64,000 nt of DNA from an uncultured Prevotella sp. (GCA_900546345.1 URCI01000002.1:86946-150945); one strand, 5' to 3'; counted from the stretch's first letter, positions 27,073 to 36,366 are shown. The notes: generated from the sequence alone by a model not told the origin. Numbers and translations: made by a program.

Positions 27073-27160
27073 AGAAATAGATCGGGCAATACATCACTCA
27101 AACATAGCTTTTCTAATTTTGTCGAATAGCTAACTTGATGTCTTGCCCTTTTCTATTTCT
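27073..27160 (+). promoter_or_regulatory. Long intercistronic hairpin between gcvH and gcvPA
   Basis: Arms 27073-27096 and 27136-27160 pair imperfectly over about 22 bases (AGAAATAGA, GGGCAA and ACATCA blocks match exactly) around a 39-nt loop. The loop has a further TAGCT/AGCTA pair. No long T-run follows, so complete termination is unlikely; mRNA stabilisation, processing or partial attenuation is possible. Confidence 0.6.
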
Positions 27161-27185
27161 GTAAATATTAGTATCTATCATTGCC

Positions 27186-28505
27186 ATGTTTAAATATTTT
27201 CCTCAAACGCCTGAAGACATTCAAGAAATGTTACAGGTTATCGGGGTCAAGTCTATAGACGACCTCTATGCTGACGTTCCAGAATCCATCCGGCTAAGAA
27301 ACGACTACGCAATTCCTGAGCAGAAGAGTGAGGTGGAAGTGCGCAAATATTTTGAACATCTTGCCAGCAAAAACCAAGAATTGACATGCTTTGCCGGAGC
27401 AGGTGTCTATGACCACTATATTCCTGCCGTCATTCCACAAATTGTTCAGCGCACAGAATATCTCACAAGCTACACACCCTATCAGGCCGAAATTTCCCAA
27501 GGCACCTTACACTACATCTTCGAATATCAGACGATGATGTCACGGCTGACAGGAATGGAAGTGAGCAACGCTTCTATGTATGATGGAGCCACAGCAACTG
27601 CAGAAGCTGCCATGATGGCATGTGCCATCGGGCATCACAGTGATAAAATATTAGTTTCAGCAACGATTGATCCCAAAGTTAGAAAAGTCCTTGATACTTA
27701 TGCTCATTTTCATGGCATGCATATCAAAGAGATTCCTCAAAAAGAAGGTTCCACAGACTTCAGTCAGATGGAAGAAAGTCTGAAAGAGGGAGGAGTTGCA
27801 GGCTTCATCGTTCAACAACCCAATTATTTTGGAATTGTTGAGGATTTGAGCGGCGTTGCTGATACTTGTCATGCCAACAAATCTCTCCTGATAATCAATA
27901 GTATAGCCGCAGATCTGGCTTTAACAAAGACACCTGGAGAATGGGGAGCAGATATCGCTGTTGGCGAAGCACAAAGTCTCGGTTTACCCATGGCATGGGG
28001 CGGACCCTACTTAGGCTATATGTGCACGTCAGAAAAATACATGCGTAAAATGCCAGGAAGAATTGTCGGGCAAACCGTTGATGAAAAAGGGCAGCGCGTA
28101 TTTGTCCTGACTTTACAAGCTCGTGAACAACATATTCGTCGTCAGAGAGCCACATCCAACATCTGCTCCAACGAAAGTTTGATGGCACTATGGGTGACAA
28201 TCTACATGGCTTTAATGGGTAAGCAAGGAATCAGAGAAGCCGCGCAAATAGGGTGCGATGGAGCTCATTATCTCCATGATAAGCTTTTGGCCACAGGGCA
28301 TTTCACCGATGCCTTTAAGAACAAAGAGTATCTCAACGAATTCTGCGTCAGATACGACGGAGACCTTGATCAATTGCAGACCAAATGGCTAAAAGCTGGA
28401 ATTCTCGGCGGCGTCAAGATCGATGACCGTACAGTCATGCTGGCTGTGACAGAACAGCGGAGCAGAGAAGAAATTGATGCACTTGTAGAACTGGTTAAAT
28501 CCTAA
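27186..28505 (+). CDS. gcvPA: Glycine dehydrogenase (decarboxylating) subunit 1
   Basis: The N-terminal half of a split P protein, 439 residues, matching the usual GcvPA size. It starts MFKYFPQTPEDIQEML and contains the conserved AGAGVYDHYIPAVI, YTPYQAEISQGTL and NASMYDGATATAEA segments. GcvPA lacks the PLP lysine and works as an alpha2beta2 complex with GcvPB, which follows 11 bp after its stop. The complex decarboxylates glycine and loads the remaining aminomethyl group onto GcvH. Confidence 0.94.
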   Translation: MFKYFPQTPEDIQEMLQVIGVKSIDDLYADVPESIRLRNDYAIPEQKSEVEVRKYFEHLASKNQELTCFAGAGVYDHYIPAVIPQIVQRTEYLTSYTPYQAEISQGTLHYIFEYQTMMSRLTGMEVSNASMYDGATATAEAAMMACAIGHHSDKILVSATIDPKVRKVLDTYAHFHGMHIKEIPQKEGSTDFSQMEESLKEGGVAGFIVQQPNYFGIVEDLSGVADTCHANKSLLIINSIAADLALTKTPGEWGADIAVGEAQSLGLPMAWGGPYLGYMCTSEKYMRKMPGRIVGQTVDEKGQRVFVLTLQAREQHIRRQRATSNICSNESLMALWVTIYMALMGKQGIREAAQIGCDGAHYLHDKLLATGHFTDAFKNKEYLNEFCVRYDGDLDQLQTKWLKAGILGGVKIDDRTVMLAVTEQRSREEIDALVELVKS

Positions 28506-28516
28506 AAAAGAAGGTT

Positions 28517-29905
28517 ATGAATAACAAGTTATATCATCATCTAATATTTGAGTTAAGCCACCCCGGCCGCGTTGGCTACAGCCTGCCCCACAACGACTTC
28601 CCGCACCACTTCTTGTCAAAGAATCTTTGTCGGAATGAGGAAGCCGAACTTCCGGAATGTGACGAGATGACAGTCGTTCGGCATTACACCAACCATAGTG
28701 GCAATAACTTTGGCGTAGACAACGGATTCTATCCTTTGGGATCATGCACCATGAAATACAATCCAAAGATCAATGAGGAGATGGCTGCGCTCCATGCATT
28801 TACTCAAATCCATCCTTTACAGCCAGAACAGACAGTCGAGGGATGTGAGGACGTGACAAAGAGTCTTCGTCAACAACTCTCCGCGCTCACAGGAATGCAT
28901 GACTTCACCCTGAAGCCATGTGCAGGAGCACATGGCGAGCTGACAGGCTTAATGATCATTAGAGCCTATCATGAGAGTCGCGGTGATGTAAAGCGTAACA
29001 AAGTCATTGTGCCGGACTCAGCACATGGCACCAACCCAGCCTCAGCAGCTGTTTGCGGCTTGCAGGTTGTGGAAGTGAAAAGTTGCGAGGATGGCACGGT
29101 CGATATAGACGACCTCCGCTCAAAGCTCGATGACACTGTTGCTGCCATGATGATGACAAATCCTAACACACTTGGACTTTTTGAGCACAACATTATTGAG
29201 ATTGTGAAACTTGTCCATGATTGTGGCGGACTCATGTACTACGATGGAGCCAATCTCAATCCGTTGTTAGGAATCTGTCGACCAGGCGATATGGGGTTCG
29301 ATGTGATGCATCTCAATCTCCATAAGACCTTCTCTACTCCCCATGGAGGCGGTGGACCTGGTAGTGGACCTGTCGGTGTGCGCGAGGGATTGGAAAAGTT
29401 CTTCCCTAACGTCAATCCATATCATGGCAACTTTCTAGTAGAGGTGCGTGCTCTGACTTATATTCTTTCGCTTGGAAAAGAAAACATCAAACATGTCGGC
29501 CCTCTCTCTACCCTCAATGCCACCTACATCAGAGAACGGCTGAAAGATGCATATGAATTGCCCATCACAAACCTTTCTAAGCATGAGTTTGTCTTCAACG
29601 GACTGAAAGACAAGTCCACCGGAGTGACAACTCTCGACATTGCAAAACGGCTGCTTGACTTCGGCTTCCATGCGCCTACAATCTATTTCCCACTGCTTTT
29701 CCACGAAGCAATGATGATCGAACCCACGGAAAATGAGACAAAGGAAACATTAGATCGATTTATCGATGTCATGCACCAAATCGCCAAAGAGGCAAAAGAC
29801 GACCCCGATCTGGTGAAAACTGCTCCACACAATACGCCCATCTCGCGTGTTGATGATGTATTGGCTGCACGACACCCTGTACTAACGTTCAAAGAAAATA
29901 ATTAA
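28517..29905 (+). CDS. gcvPB: Glycine dehydrogenase (decarboxylating) subunit 2
   Basis: The catalytic half of the split P protein, 462 residues. The PLP lysine is K270 in NLHKTFSTPHGGGGPGSGP. GSCTMKYNPKINEEM and DSAHGTNPASA are typical cofactor and substrate segments. It is tightly linked to gcvPA and followed 19 bp later by the dihydrolipoyl dehydrogenase gene. Start and end agree with the family. Confidence 0.95.
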   Translation: MNNKLYHHLIFELSHPGRVGYSLPHNDFPHHFLSKNLCRNEEAELPECDEMTVVRHYTNHSGNNFGVDNGFYPLGSCTMKYNPKINEEMAALHAFTQIHPLQPEQTVEGCEDVTKSLRQQLSALTGMHDFTLKPCAGAHGELTGLMIIRAYHESRGDVKRNKVIVPDSAHGTNPASAAVCGLQVVEVKSCEDGTVDIDDLRSKLDDTVAAMMMTNPNTLGLFEHNIIEIVKLVHDCGGLMYYDGANLNPLLGICRPGDMGFDVMHLNLHKTFSTPHGGGGPGSGPVGVREGLEKFFPNVNPYHGNFLVEVRALTYILSLGKENIKHVGPLSTLNATYIRERLKDAYELPITNLSKHEFVFNGLKDKSTGVTTLDIAKRLLDFGFHAPTIYFPLLFHEAMMIEPTENETKETLDRFIDVMHQIAKEAKDDPDLVKTAPHNTPISRVDDVLAARHPVLTFKENN

Positions 29906-29924
29906 ATCTATCACTTTCAGCTAT

Positions 29925-31259
29925 ATGATGGAAACAGATTTATTGATGATTGGCGGTGGACCAGGCGGCTACGAAACTGCTCTCTATGCGGCTGGAAGAG
30001 GCCTCAAAGTAGTGATCGCCGAAGAAAAAGAGTTGGGGGGAACCTGCCTCAATAGAGGCTGCATACCCACCAAGTCTCTACTACATGATGCGGCAAAAAC
30101 CGCTTCCCACAACACTGATCTCCAGACAGAGGCCTTTCAGTGTGCTATGGAAAGAAAGCAGCAGGTTGTCAGGGGACTCCGACAGGGCATCACCACATTA
30201 CTAACTAACTCTGGTATCACATTGCTGCAGGGTCATGCCACCTTTACCGATCCACAGACCGTCTGCGTCGGCAACGAGACGATAAAAGCCAAAAACATTA
30301 TCATCGCTACGGGATCAAGAGTTAAAATGCCCCCATTGCCAGGAATTCAAGAGCCTCGTAGCCCCTATGTTTTCACTTCCGACGATCTGCTCTCCATAGA
30401 GCAGCTTCCATCGTCAGTATGTGTCATCGGTGCCGGTGTCATTGGCTTGGAGATGGCAACAATGTTTCATGACTTCGGCTGCAAGGTGGAGGTTGTGGAA
30501 TTCTTGAGCGAATGTCTGCCGGCCATGGATAGAGAAGTGGCCCGACGGCTACGCAAAGCCCTAGAGAAGATGGGAGTCAAATTCCATCTCTCTTGTCAAG
30601 TCAAAAAGGTCAGTGACAATGAAGTCACTTACTTGAACACAAAGAAAAATGTCGAGGAATGTATTGCTTCCGACTGCATATTGGTCGCTACCGGTCGGGC
30701 ACCACAAATAGAAGGACTACACCTCGATATAGCCGGTGTTCCGTACAACGGCCATGGTATCCTTGTTGACGGCCATTTCGCAACAGCAGTGCCACATATC
30801 TACGCCATTGGCGATGTCAATGGCCGACAGATGCTGGCTCATGCGGCTACAGCACAGGGGCGCCATGCAGTTAACCATATCCTTGGACATGAAGACCATA
30901 TTCGCTTCGACATCATGCCAGCTGCAGTTTTCACTCACCCGGAAGTGGCATCTGTGGGTTTGACCGAGGATCTTGCCCAATCCCAATTTAGTAATTACAC
31001 TGTCCACAAAGGTTTCTACCGCAGCAATGGAAAAGCGCAGGCCATTGAGGCAACTGAGGGCATCGTGAAGATCATCTGCGATGACAAACAGCCAAGTGCT
31101 AAGATCATCGGGTGCCACGTGATGGGTGCAAATGCCGCATCCATCGTTCAAGAAGTTGCTGCGCTGATGAATTTCGGAGCCACACTTGAACAGCTGAGGG
31201 ATATCATTCACATCCACCCTACCCTCAACGAGATTTTGCTGCAGGCCGCCAACAGTTAA
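29925..31259 (+). CDS. lpdA: Dihydrolipoyl dehydrogenase (L protein)
   Basis: A 444-residue flavoprotein that reoxidises the lipoyl arm with NAD. The FAD fold starts at MIGGGPGGYE. The redox disulfide is C41-x4-C46 in GGTCLNRGCIPTKSLL. The NAD fold is VIGAGVIGLEMA, and the C-terminal IHPTLNEIL holds the His-Glu pair for the partner subunit. Its place at the end of the gcv operon implies that it serves glycine cleavage, though it could also serve other lipoyl complexes. Met 29925 and 29928 are both possible starts. Confidence 0.94.
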   Translation: MMETDLLMIGGGPGGYETALYAAGRGLKVVIAEEKELGGTCLNRGCIPTKSLLHDAAKTASHNTDLQTEAFQCAMERKQQVVRGLRQGITTLLTNSGITLLQGHATFTDPQTVCVGNETIKAKNIIIATGSRVKMPPLPGIQEPRSPYVFTSDDLLSIEQLPSSVCVIGAGVIGLEMATMFHDFGCKVEVVEFLSECLPAMDREVARRLRKALEKMGVKFHLSCQVKKVSDNEVTYLNTKKNVEECIASDCILVATGRAPQIEGLHLDIAGVPYNGHGILVDGHFATAVPHIYAIGDVNGRQMLAHAATAQGRHAVNHILGHEDHIRFDIMPAAVFTHPEVASVGLTEDLAQSQFSNYTVHKGFYRSNGKAQAIEATEGIVKIICDDKQPSAKIIGCHVMGANAASIVQEVAALMNFGATLEQLRDIIHIHPTLNEILLQAANS

Positions 31260-31289
31260 TGATTGATACTGTTAAGAGAATCGCAAGAA

Positions 31290-31325
31290 AAAGGGAGAGC
31301 AAGAATGTCATCTTGCTCTCCCTTT
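31290..31325. terminator. Bidirectional terminator between lpdA and yebC
   Basis: A perfect 15-bp stem (AAAGGGAGAGCAAGA 31290-31304 with 31311-31325) and a 6-nt loop, flanked by A-rich and T-rich runs on either side. It should end both the gcv operon and the opposing pheT-yebC transcript. Confidence 0.9.
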
Positions 31326-31387
31326 CTTTATTATACGGAATTATCGGTAAAAAGCTGCAGGTTGAACCTTCACTCATACTACACGAC

Positions 31388-32134
31388 CTATTCAGCCTCT
31401 GCTTCTGGTTCTTCTGGCTTCATATTTGTATAGACGTTCTGTACATCATCGAAGTCCTCAAGACGTTCAACCATCTTGTCAATAGTCTCACGTTGCTCCG
31501 GAGTAACATCTTTCAGATCATTTGGAATACGGGTGAACTCTGCACTAGTGATTTCAAAGCCGTTCTCCTCCAAATATTTCTGAATATCACCAAAGCTAGT
31601 CGGCTCACCATAGATGGTAATCTCGTTAGCCTCATCGTCGACATCATAGTCATCATCTACTCCAAAGTCAATCAACTCCAGAATCAGATCATCCATATTG
31701 GTGTCATCTTTCTTCTTGAATGTGAACACACATTTGTGATCAAATAAGAAACTTAAAGATCCCTGTGTTCCCAGGTTTCCATTGAATTTATTGAAGACAG
31801 AGCGCACGTCAGCAACCGTACGGGTCGTGTTGTCTGTAAGCGTGTCTACGAAGATAGCAATTCCATGAGGACCATATCCTTCATAAGAAACCTCCTTGTA
31901 GTCACTCTGGTCTTTGCCCATGGCGTTCTTGATGGCACGCTCAATGTTGTCCTTCGGCATGTTCTCACGCTTGCAAGTAGCGATGATAGCACGCAAAGTT
32001 GGGTTGTTCTCAGGTTCAGGGCCACCGGCCTTCACGGCAATGGCTATCTGTTTGCCTAACTTCGTAAACGTCCGGGCCATGTGGCCCCATCTTTTCAGCT
32101 TTGTAGCTTTACGGTATTCAAATGCTCTTCCCAT
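31388..32134 (-). CDS. yebC: YebC/PmpR-family protein
   Basis: A 248-residue protein of the YebC family, historically annotated as a transcriptional regulator and more recently tied to translation of difficult proline-containing stretches. The N-terminus MGRAFEYRKATKLKRWGHMA and the segments MPKDNIERAIKNA, YEGYGPHGIAIFVD and GSLSFLFDHK are diagnostic. The C-terminus carries an acidic tail (EEPEAEAE). It follows pheT on the same strand by 75 bp without an evident promoter, so co-transcription is likely. Confidence 0.92.
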   Translation of the reverse strand: MGRAFEYRKATKLKRWGHMARTFTKLGKQIAIAVKAGGPEPENNPTLRAIIATCKRENMPKDNIERAIKNAMGKDQSDYKEVSYEGYGPHGIAIFVDTLTDNTTRTVADVRSVFNKFNGNLGTQGSLSFLFDHKCVFTFKKKDDTNMDDLILELIDFGVDDDYDVDDEANEITIYGEPTSFGDIQKYLEENGFEITSAEFTRIPNDLKDVTPEQRETIDKMVERLEDFDDVQNVYTNMKPEEPEAEAE

Positions 32135-32209
32135 AATTGAAAAGTAATGTAGCTAATCTCGTAGCTTAATCTGTAACTATGTTTTTGATATTCTCTAATT
32201 CTAAACGAC

Positions 32210-34678
32210 TTATCGCAACTCAGCACCCAACTTGGTAGTTAAGTTATTGATAAGTTTCTTCATGATAGCGTCAATCTGCTTGTCATTGAGCGTTTTTTCT
32301 TCATCTTCCAAAATGAAGTTAACAGCATAACTCTTCTTACCCTTGGGCAAATTTTTCCCTTGATAGACATCAAAGAGTTCCACACGCTTCAAAAGTTTCT
32401 TCTCGCTTTGATAAGCAATCTGCTCAATCTGAGCAAATTCCACATTCTCATCTACCAACAACGCCAGATCACGACTGACAGAGGGATACTTGCTGAGTTC
32501 TTTGAACTCAATCTTTTTCTTCTTGATAGCTTTCAGAATACCCGTCCAGTCAAACTCTGCATAGTAGACGTCCTGGTCAATACCCTGGGGTGCAAGCACC
32601 TTGTGAGAGAGTTTACCATAATCTACAAGTATGCGACCGGCACGGCTCTTTAAAGTGATGCCTTCCGAGAAGATATTGTTTTCACTATGCCCCTCTACAA
32701 GCATATTGGCAGAGACACCGGCACGCTTTAATATGTTATACACATATGCCTTCAACTGGAACACCGAACTGTCCGCATCAGCATGTGCCCATGATCCCTC
32801 AATATATTTACCCGTCACCCAAAGGGCGAGATGGTAGTCCTGTGAATAGGCCTTGATCGGAGCCTCAGGGGTATCTTTGTCAGCGGAATAGCCATAGACA
32901 TTTCCCACTTCAAAGAAACGAAGGTTCTTAGCCTTGCGATTGACATTGCGTGCCAAAGATTCTAAGCCTCCAAACAGTAACGTTTGCCGCATCACACCCA
33001 AATCCGTACTAAGAGGATTCATGATCTTCACAGTGTGCTCCCAAGGATAAGCGTTGAGTTCGTTGGCTTCATAATAAGAAGTTTTTGTCAGAGAATTGTT
33101 AAGTATCTCATTAAAGCCACTCCCTACCAATTGCTCGCTGATGATATTCTCAAGCCGATGATCCTTATCCTCCTCTCCAGCTACCGTCAGTGACGACTTC
33201 AACTGAGTAGGAATCTCGACATTGTTGTATCCATAAATACGCAGGATGTCCTCCACAACATCACAAGGACGCTGTACATCCACACGATAAGCAGGAACAG
33301 TAAGTTGCAGTCCCTCCTCATCTTCATGATCAATACGCATCTCCAAGCTATTCACGATGCTCTTGATCGTATCGTGGCCTAACTGCTTACCAATGAGTCG
33401 ATCACAATATTCATATTTGAGGTTCACTTTAAAGTCTGGTAAAGGATCAGGATATACATCGTTGATCTGCATCGACACCTTACCACCTGCCAGTTCCTGA
33501 CAAAGGATGGCAGCCTGCTTCAACGCATAGATAGTGCCGTTGGGATCGATGCCACGCTCAAAGCGGAAACTGGCATCTGTGCTCAATCCATGACGGCGGG
33601 CACTTTTGCGGATCCATGTCGGATGGAAATAAGCACTCTCCAAGACCACGTTCTTCGTTGTCTCATAGGTGCCGCTGCCTTTGCCGCCAAAGACACCGGC
33701 GATACACATCGGCTCCTCGGCATTGCAAATGCTGAGGTCGTGCTCGCCAAGGATATGCTTCTGACCGTCGAGCGTGATGAACTCTGTGCCTTCAGGCTGT
33801 GTTCTCACCACAATCTTATGTCCCTTGACCATATCGGCATCGAAGCAATGCATGGGCTGACCATAGGCCATCATGATATAATTGGTGATGTCCACGATGT
33901 TGTTGATGGGTCGGAGACCGATGACCGTCAACTTGTCCTGAAGCCATTTAGGACTCTCTTTGACATCGCAGTCAGTGATGCTCAGACAAGCATAGCGCTT
34001 GCAGGCCTCATGGTTCTCGATGTCCACCTCGATGGGCAGGTCATTGTTGTCGACATGGAAACGCGAGCAGTCCGGACGATGCAGACTGGTCTTATATCCG
34101 CGCTGGATGAGCCATGCATACAAGTCACGGGCTACACCATAATGGCTGAGAGCGTCAGCGCGGTTGGCAGTGATGTCAATGTCGATCACCCAATCGCTCT
34201 CAAGGTGATAGTATTCTGCTGCGGGGGTGCCGACGACAGCGTCGTCAGGAAGCACGATGATGCCGGCGTGGTCCGTACCCACTCCGATCTCATCCTCGGC
34301 ACAGATCATGCCGTAGCTCTCCACGCCACGAAGCTTTGATTTCTTGATGGTGAACTCTTTGTCGCCGTCATAGAGCACGCAGCCGAGGTCAGCCACGATG
34401 ACTTTCTGCCCGGCTGCCACATTGGGTGCTCCACAGACAATCTGCTGGGGCTCGCCCTTGCCGAGATCCACCGTAGTGATATGCAAGTGGTCGCTATTGG
34501 GGTGCATCTCACATGTCAGCACCTTACCGACATAAAGTCCTTTCAATCCTCCTTTGATTGCCTGAACCTCCTCCAAGGCGTCAACTTCCAAACCTGTAGA
34601 GGTAAGCGCGTCCGCTGTCTCCTGTGGCGTCAGGTCGAAATCAACATATTCCTTGAGCCATTTATAAGAAATCTTCAT
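32210..34678 (-). CDS. pheT: Phenylalanyl-tRNA synthetase beta subunit
   Basis: An 822-residue subunit that with PheS charges tRNA-Phe. Domains in order are an N-terminal segment MKISYKWLKEYVDFDLTP, a tRNA-binding EMAP-type domain (about 40-155), the B3/B4 editing module (about 210-400), B5 (about 410-485), a catalytic-like core and the C-terminal FDX-ACB domain (about 725-822) that binds the tRNA anticodon. Length is typical of bacteria. pheS is not adjacent. It has its own strong promoter and probably reads on into yebC. Confidence 0.96.
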   Translation of the reverse strand: MKISYKWLKEYVDFDLTPQETADALTSTGLEVDALEEVQAIKGGLKGLYVGKVLTCEMHPNSDHLHITTVDLGKGEPQQIVCGAPNVAAGQKVIVADLGCVLYDGDKEFTIKKSKLRGVESYGMICAEDEIGVGTDHAGIIVLPDDAVVGTPAAEYYHLESDWVIDIDITANRADALSHYGVARDLYAWLIQRGYKTSLHRPDCSRFHVDNNDLPIEVDIENHEACKRYACLSITDCDVKESPKWLQDKLTVIGLRPINNIVDITNYIMMAYGQPMHCFDADMVKGHKIVVRTQPEGTEFITLDGQKHILGEHDLSICNAEEPMCIAGVFGGKGSGTYETTKNVVLESAYFHPTWIRKSARRHGLSTDASFRFERGIDPNGTIYALKQAAILCQELAGGKVSMQINDVYPDPLPDFKVNLKYEYCDRLIGKQLGHDTIKSIVNSLEMRIDHEDEEGLQLTVPAYRVDVQRPCDVVEDILRIYGYNNVEIPTQLKSSLTVAGEEDKDHRLENIISEQLVGSGFNEILNNSLTKTSYYEANELNAYPWEHTVKIMNPLSTDLGVMRQTLLFGGLESLARNVNRKAKNLRFFEVGNVYGYSADKDTPEAPIKAYSQDYHLALWVTGKYIEGSWAHADADSSVFQLKAYVYNILKRAGVSANMLVEGHSENNIFSEGITLKSRAGRILVDYGKLSHKVLAPQGIDQDVYYAEFDWTGILKAIKKKKIEFKELSKYPSVSRDLALLVDENVEFAQIEQIAYQSEKKLLKRVELFDVYQGKNLPKGKKSYAVNFILEDEEKTLNDKQIDAIMKKLINNLTTKLGAELR

Positions 34679-34719
34679 TATATAATGATTTTATGTTTCC
34701 GTGTATTGATAATATGATG

Positions 34720-34750
34720 CAAAGTTACTAAAAAAAAACGAGCCCTCAAA
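34720..34750 (-). promoter_or_regulatory. Promoter of pheT
   Basis: On the minus strand -33 TTTG (34750-34747), a 19-nt spacer and -7 TAACTTTG (34727-34720), 42 nt before the start codon. Both boxes and the spacing fit the consensus. Confidence 0.75.
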
Positions 34751-35073
34751 AGTTACTTTAGAAAAAATCAAAATGCCTGAGAATCATTCTGTCTTATCAT
34801 GCCCTCAACACAAAAAGAATGGTGAAAAATAGACTTCATTCCTTTCTTTCACGATAGAAACGACAGGATTAGAAAACAAAAAAAGGGGCAGTGGATATAT
34901 CCTGTGGGATGAAATCGTGGCATGCAACATACACGCTTAAGAATCTGACTTACGAAAAGAGCTGACAAAAGATTGTCTGCCCGAAGTTCCATTCCAGAAA
35001 AACCACAAAGGTCGAAATGAGAAAAAAACGGGATAAGAAAGACAAAACAGAGGGGGATTGCCATCACCTCGGT
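34751..35073. other. Gene-free stretch upstream of the tandem repeat
   Basis: This part of the 886-bp gap between pheT and the dnaJ-like gene shows no supported gene. A 72-codon frame on the minus strand is low-complexity Phe/Leu/Cys with no promoter or family match. A-rich and pyrimidine-rich runs dominate. It may be a decayed element. Confidence 0.6.
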
Positions 35074-35227
35074 GAAGTTTGCCGGCCATTTCAGTGAAGT
35101 TTGCCGGTCATTTCAGTGAAGTTTGTCGGTCATTTCAGTGAAGTTTGTCGGTCATTTCAGTGAAGTTTGCCGGCCATTTCAGTGAAGTTTGTCGGTCATT
35201 TCAGTTGTTTTTGTCGGTCATCCCGGT
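35074..35227. repeat. Tandem array of seven 22-bp repeats
   Basis: Six head-to-tail copies begin GAAGTTTG and end CATTTCAGT, each exactly 22 bp (starting at 35074, 35096, 35118, 35140, 35162 and 35184). They differ only at two C/T positions. A seventh copy (35206) is more divergent, and half copies flank both ends. Since 22 is not a multiple of three and stops occur in the frames, it is not coding. There are no spacers, so it is not CRISPR. Confidence 0.93.
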
Positions 35228-35485
35228 TGTTTTATGGTCATCAGGAAGCGTGAGTTTTCGTATCTTCCTGTTATTCAACAACTTAATATAATGCCACGAA
35301 AAACGCGAAAAATCGGGGGAGAGACCACTTCGCTGGCAAAAAACGCCAAAATAAGGCCTCTAAAATGTCAGTTTATTCAACAACTACATTTTTGCTTATG
35401 CCATCGCCACACAGAACGGGAAACGACTGTTTCCCTGCTCTTGCTATGTTTACTTTGTTACGATGTCTTTAACACGGAAAATAAA
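35228..35485. other. Gene-free stretch downstream of the tandem repeat
   Basis: No gene is supported. It holds two copies of TTATTCAACAACT (35272-35284 and about 35373-35385) and a 7-bp hairpin GGGAAAC-GACT-GTTTCCC (35418-35435) without a T-run. The direct repeats hint at old duplication or an eroded mobile element, but no ends or transposase remnants are visible. Confidence 0.5.
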
Positions 35486-35517
35486 AAGCAGTCCCTATCA
35501 TCAAATAGGAACTGCTT
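35486..35517 (-). terminator. Terminator of the dnaJ-like gene
   Basis: Arms 35486-35498 and 35505-35517 pair over 13 bp with one mismatch and a 6-nt loop. On the minus strand the stem runs into TTTTTATTTT. It lies 47 nt after the dnaJ-like stop. Confidence 0.8.
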
Positions 35518-35564
35518 GAATTTAAATATTTATTCTATAAGAGATGTACTACAACGATCTTTGC

Positions 35565-36263
35565 TTATTGCGCCATCTGCATTTGGCGAAGCAAATTCTT
35601 TTGCTGATCGTTGAGATGCGTCGGCAACTTCACTTTGTAGGTGATGATCAGGTCGCCATACGTGCCGTCGCCCCTGTCATAACCTTGGCCGCGCACACGC
35701 ACCTTCGTGTCGTTTTGGGTTTCAGGTTTTACTCTCAGTTTGATCTTCTTGCCATTGTTGAGCTGTATGACGATTTCTCCACCGAGCAATGCGGTATAGA
35801 GATCGATGAATACATTGGCATTCATCTCACCGCTGCTTGTCCGCATTCTGCTGCCACCGGCTGAGGAATGGGCACCGCCCATATTGCCAAAAAGATCCTG
35901 GAAGAAGCTGGAGAAACCTCCGCCTCCACCAAATTGAGAGAAGTCGAAATCATCAAACGGCGAGCCGCCACTAGAACTCCAATGGAACGTGCTGCCGCCG
36001 TTGCCGCCTGCTCCACCTGCTCCATTGAAAGCATCGGCCTCTTTCCAGTGCTCGCCAAACTGATCGTATTTCCTGCGCTTCTCAGGGTCGCTGATCACCT
36101 CGTAAGCCTCATTGAGTGCCTGGAACTTAGCTTTAGCCTTTGGATCATCAGGATGCAGATCCGGATGAAACTGTTTTGCACGCTTCAAATATGCCCGACG
36201 GACATCCTTCTGAGGAATGTCCTTGTCGACGCCGAGAATCTTGTAATAATCAATAAATGCCAT
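35565..36263 (-). CDS. Short DnaJ/CbpA-like co-chaperone
   Basis: A 232-residue J-domain protein that should stimulate the ATPase of DnaK. The J domain (residues 1-68) begins MAFIDYYKILGVDKDI and has the essential HPD in QFHPDLHP. A Gly/Phe/Ser-rich linker (about 75-140) follows. Then there is one beta-rich C-terminal substrate domain with GGEIVIQLNNGKKIKLRVKP. The zinc centre of true DnaJ is absent, and only one C-terminal domain is present where CbpA has two, so it is compact for its class. Met 36263 starts the J domain; a longer frame upstream adds nothing conserved. Confidence 0.88.
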   Translation of the reverse strand: MAFIDYYKILGVDKDIPQKDVRRAYLKRAKQFHPDLHPDDPKAKAKFQALNEAYEVISDPEKRRKYDQFGEHWKEADAFNGAGGAGGNGGSTFHWSSSGGSPFDDFDFSQFGGGGGFSSFFQDLFGNMGGAHSSAGGSRMRTSSGEMNANVFIDLYTALLGGEIVIQLNNGKKIKLRVKPETQNDTKVRVRGQGYDRGDGTYGDLIITYKVKLPTHLNDQQKNLLRQMQMAQ

Positions 36264-36333
36264 AGTCTTATCCTCCTGTTTTTTGATTAGCGTAGCTACA
36301 AAAAATATGCCATGCAGCGCAAAAGCCATAAAA

Positions 36334-36366
36334 AAAGGATGCACTGCAGTTTGCAATGCATCCTTT
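36334..36366 (-). terminator. Terminator of rpsP
   Basis: AAAGGATGCA (36334-36343) pairs with TGCATCCTTT (36357-36366) around a 13-nt loop; on the minus strand seven T follow. It lies just after the rpsP stop. Confidence 0.8.

Noticed and set aside
33590..34339. 249-codon frame opposite pheT
   Set aside because: Antisense shadow; pheT editing and B5 domains are intact on the minus strand.
34849..35067. 72-codon frame on the minus strand in the gap near the tandem repeat
   Set aside because: Low-complexity Phe/Leu/Cys product, no promoter box and no known family.
35074..35227. Possible CRISPR array
   Set aside because: The 22-bp units are directly adjacent with no unique spacers, and no cas genes are present.
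35228..35485. Insertion-sequence remnant in the gap downstream of the repeat
   Set aside because: Two short direct repeats exist, but no terminal inverted repeats or transposase fragment can be found.
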